Source: CAZGXI01 sp964529715 (GTDB lineage Bacteria > Chloroflexota > Anaerolineae > Aggregatilineales > Ch27). From it: a stretch of DNA of 64,000 nucleotides. Shown piece by piece: positions 62,999 to 64,000 of the stretch. The notes under the pieces are model-generated. The model made no database searches, was not told where the DNA came from, and worked only from the letters and a program-made list of their open reading frames with translations. Every line of letters begins with the position of its first letter. The first letter of the stretch is position 1. A program made the position numbers and the translations under genes. The stretch covers positions 111,579-175,578 of the forward strand of contig CAZGXI010000004.1 of NCBI GenBank assembly GCA_964529715.1, in the 5' to 3' direction.

Positions 62999-64000
62999 GT
63001 GGATTCGATGCACGTGTTGATCACCGGCGGGGCCGGCTATATCGGTTCGTTGTTAACGGGTAAATTGCTCCGCGAAGGACACCGTGTTACCGTGCTGGAC
63101 GATCTGTTGTGGGGGGGGGAATCGCTGCTGGGGTACTTTCCCGATCCGAACTTTCGCTTTGCCAAAGTGAACGTCACGGAAAAAGAGGCGGCGCGTCCCT
63201 ATATGCAGGGTGTGGATGCCGTCGTTCACCTGGCAGCAATTGTGGGCTTTCCGGCGTGCCAGCAGGTTGGCCCGCAGGTGGCGACTCTGTACAATGTCGA
63301 GGCCACGAAGTACATGTACGATCTGGCAGACCGTCACGGCGTCCAGCGGTTTGTCTTTGCATCCTCATACAGCAACTACGGCATTGCCGAGGGCGATCAG
63401 CCGGTCGATGAAACCTCGCCGCTCAACCCACAGTCGCTTTATGCCGAGACCAAGATCGCGGCGGAACAGTTTTTGCGCGACCAGGGGGCAGGGGCGCCGT
63501 GCGCCCCGATCCTGTTGCGCTTCGCTACCTTGTTCGGCATTTCGCCGCGCACGCGCTTTGACCTGATCATCAACCAGTTTGTGCTGGAGGCGGTGACGAA
63601 AGGAGAGCTGATCATCTACCAGCGCGGCTACAACCGCTCGTTTGTTCATGTACGCGATGTGGTAGACGCCATTGCGCTGGTGCTTCAGGCTGAACGGGCA
63701 AAGGTGGCCGCTGAGGTATTCAACGTTGGCGGAGAGCAGGGCAACCGCAGCAAGGATGAGATCGTCCAGGCGGTATCTCAAATCGTGCCCAACGTCACCG
63801 TGCGCTATAAGGACCTCTCGTTCGGCGGCGACATGCGCGACATCAAGGTGCGCTTTACCAAGATTCAAAAGGTGTTGGGCTATCACCCGCGCATCACCAT
63901 CGAGGAGGGCATCCAGGAGGTCTATCAGGCTATCCGGCAGGGGATCATCCAGGACCCGCTTTCGCCCAAGTATCGTAACGCCACGTTTATCGTCCAGTGA
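62999..64000 (+). CDS. NAD-dependent epimerase/dehydratase (extended SDR)
   Basis: A 333-residue extended short-chain dehydrogenase. The NAD motif is ITGGAGYIGSLLTGKLL (GxxGxxG). The catalytic region is ASSYSNYG with YAETKIAAEQF (Tyr-x3-Lys), and the substrate region has GYNRSFVHVRDVVDA. It is likely a sugar-nucleotide or sugar epimerase/dehydratase, and its position after a sugar transporter suggests a free sugar or sugar-derived substrate. GTG 62999 with GGGAGG upstream is preferred; ATG 63008 is the alternative. The stop codon is the last three bases of the window. Confidence 0.9.
   Translation: MDSMHVLITGGAGYIGSLLTGKLLREGHRVTVLDDLLWGGESLLGYFPDPNFRFAKVNVTEKEAARPYMQGVDAVVHLAAIVGFPACQQVGPQVATLYNVEATKYMYDLADRHGVQRFVFASSYSNYGIAEGDQPVDETSPLNPQSLYAETKIAAEQFLRDQGAGAPCAPILLRFATLFGISPRTRFDLIINQFVLEAVTKGELIIYQRGYNRSFVHVRDVVDAIALVLQAERAKVAAEVFNVGGEQGNRSKDEIVQAVSQIVPNVTVRYKDLSFGGDMRDIKVRFTKIQKVLGYHPRITIEEGIQEVYQAIRQGIIQDPLSPKYRNATFIVQ

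Overview
The window is about 64 kb of high-GC bacterial chromosome, densely coded on both strands. It shows no phage or insertion-sequence genes and no CRISPR array. The gene content points to a Chloroflexota bacterium, probably of an Anaerolineae-like lineage: multihaem respiratory genes, a flotillin/NfeD pair, ROK and LacI regulators beside sugar ABC transporters, a tungsten aldehyde oxidoreductase, a sodium-pumping decarboxylase, and many short intergenic palindromes. This assignment is inferred from content only; there is no rRNA in the window.

Region 1 (1-12.3 kb) is a molybdenum/tungsten and respiration block. A six-gene operon encodes a molybdopterin oxidoreductase (cut by the window edge), a four-cluster ferredoxin subunit, a cytochrome b, a dihaem lipoprotein cytochrome, a nonahaem cytochrome and a Rieske protein. 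Facing it is a FecCD-type ABC transporter. Its leader folds like a molybdenum-cofactor (Moco) riboswitch whose closing stem contains the ribosome binding site. A divergent aldehyde:ferredoxin oxidoreductase, a MoaD-like protein and a THEP1-type NTPase follow.

Region 2 (12.3-32.5 kb) is mostly housekeeping plus unknown membrane proteins: an SPFH-like protein and three small two-helix membrane proteins, HtpG, a secreted metallopeptidase, OsmC, DUF4870, NfeD-like protein and flotillin, tmRNA, ProB, an inositol monophosphatase, an AIR-synthase-like enzyme behind a leader peptide and terminator, a 6S-like RNA, ProA, an adenosine-specific kinase family protein and a large membrane glycosyltransferase-like protein.

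Region 3 (32.6-46.8 kb, all minus strand) is the most striking part. In transcription order it holds a ROK repressor, a fucose-isomerase-like enzyme, a sugar ABC transporter without its own ATPase, an aldehyde dehydrogenase, an FSA-type transaldolase, a GH4-like NAD-dependent glycosidase, a SuyA/SuyB-like pair, a threonine-synthase-like PLP enzyme and a LarA-type nickel hydroxyacid racemase. Together they can be read as a complete sulfoquinovose route: glycoside cleavage, isomerisation, transaldol cleavage, oxidation to sulfolactate, racemisation, then C-S cleavage to pyruvate and sulfite. The LarA step would be new. The alternative is an ordinary hexose/hexonate pathway.

Region 4 (46.9-64 kb) holds a decayed alpha/beta hydrolase, a Na+-translocating acyl-CoA decarboxylase operon, a phosphoribosyltransferase, a second GT-C-like membrane protein, tRNA-Gln, an MFS transporter, a PfkB kinase, a VIT-family transporter and a DUF4432 aldose-epimerase-like gene. 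A LacI regulator with two copies of a double-palindrome operator, a ribose-type ABC transporter and a sugar-nucleotide epimerase-like protein complete it.
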